DNA of 64,000 nucleotides from Pseudomonas baltica (GTDB lineage: Bacteria; Pseudomonadota; Gammaproteobacteria; Pseudomonadales; Pseudomonadaceae), in NCBI RefSeq assembly GCF_014235765.1, contig NZ_JACMYH010000002.1, positions 575,890-639,889 on the forward strand. The letters run 5' to 3'. Positions 63,993 to 64,000 of the stretch are shown here, piece by piece. Position 1 is the first letter of the stretch. Every line of letters starts with the position of its first letter. The notes beneath the pieces are model-generated. The model ran no database searches and was not told the origin of the DNA. It saw nothing but the letters and a program-made list of their open reading frames with translations. A program made the translations under genes and the position numbers.

Positions 63993-64000
63993 GGCCGTTT

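Overview
The window is chromosomal DNA of a Pseudomonas, most likely from the P. putida/fluorescens side of the genus. Reasons: the order fleN-fliA-cheYZAB-motCD-parC-parP-cheW, a fliK and flhB-like pair beside a ccmABCDEFGHI operon, a cysP-type binding protein plus a K+ channel gene just after it, anr next to apt, a Pseudomonas-type REP pair, and uniformly high GC with 4-nt start/stop overlaps. No tRNA, rRNA, insertion sequence, integrase or CRISPR array was recognised. This is inference from gene content; no database search was possible.

Layout. 1-9820: flagellar sigma factor and the chemotaxis signalling operon (+), including a second stator (MotC/MotD) and the ParC/ParP system that places chemoreceptor arrays at the pole. 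9862-12612: a large minus-strand protein with a dermonecrotic-toxin-like N-terminus and a TcdA/TcdB-like glycosyltransferase C-terminus, sitting between motility blocks. 12799-14681: flhB-like and fliK (-). 14853-21788: cytochrome c maturation operon (+). 21798-25901: Pro-rich lipoprotein, sulfate-binding protein, voltage-gated K+ channel with a C-terminal Cys motif, TetR regulator, DUF808 membrane protein. 26266-27147: a manganese catalase gene interrupted by one in-frame TAG. 27224-33568: two SDR oxidoreductases, a PRISE-like reductase, a hexapeptide acyltransferase, apt, anr, a small exported protein and a GNAT protein. 33582-38445: single-domain response regulator, DUF945 protein, cytochrome b561, and an amino-acid-type chemoreceptor with a sigma-28 promoter. 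38509-43169: TonB receptor with a Zur-like operator, Cys-cluster protein, DUF1615 lipoprotein. 43185-45902: response regulator / histidine kinase / degenerate response regulator. 46131-48548: FlxA-like protein with a sigma-28 promoter, GAF-GGDEF cyclase, PBP7. 48751-53033: small conserved proteins, a shikimate-dehydrogenase-like protein, YceH family, a DksA-like protein with an incomplete zinc finger, DUF2789. 53104-60184: orphan glycine-betaine-type binding protein facing a six-gene Mrp (Pha/Mnh) cation/proton antiporter operon. 60375-63793: XRE-cupin regulator, large aminopeptidase P, RhtA-type exporter. The right edge holds a near-consensus sigma-70 promoter reading out of the window.

How the parts connect. 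FliA at the left edge is the sigma factor expected to read two promoters found far away in the same window (chemoreceptor and FlxA-like gene). CheA carries a fourfold repeated acidic motif in its linker, which may be the docking site for ParP encoded in the same operon. The most unusual gene is the putative glycosylating toxin/effector at 9862-12612.
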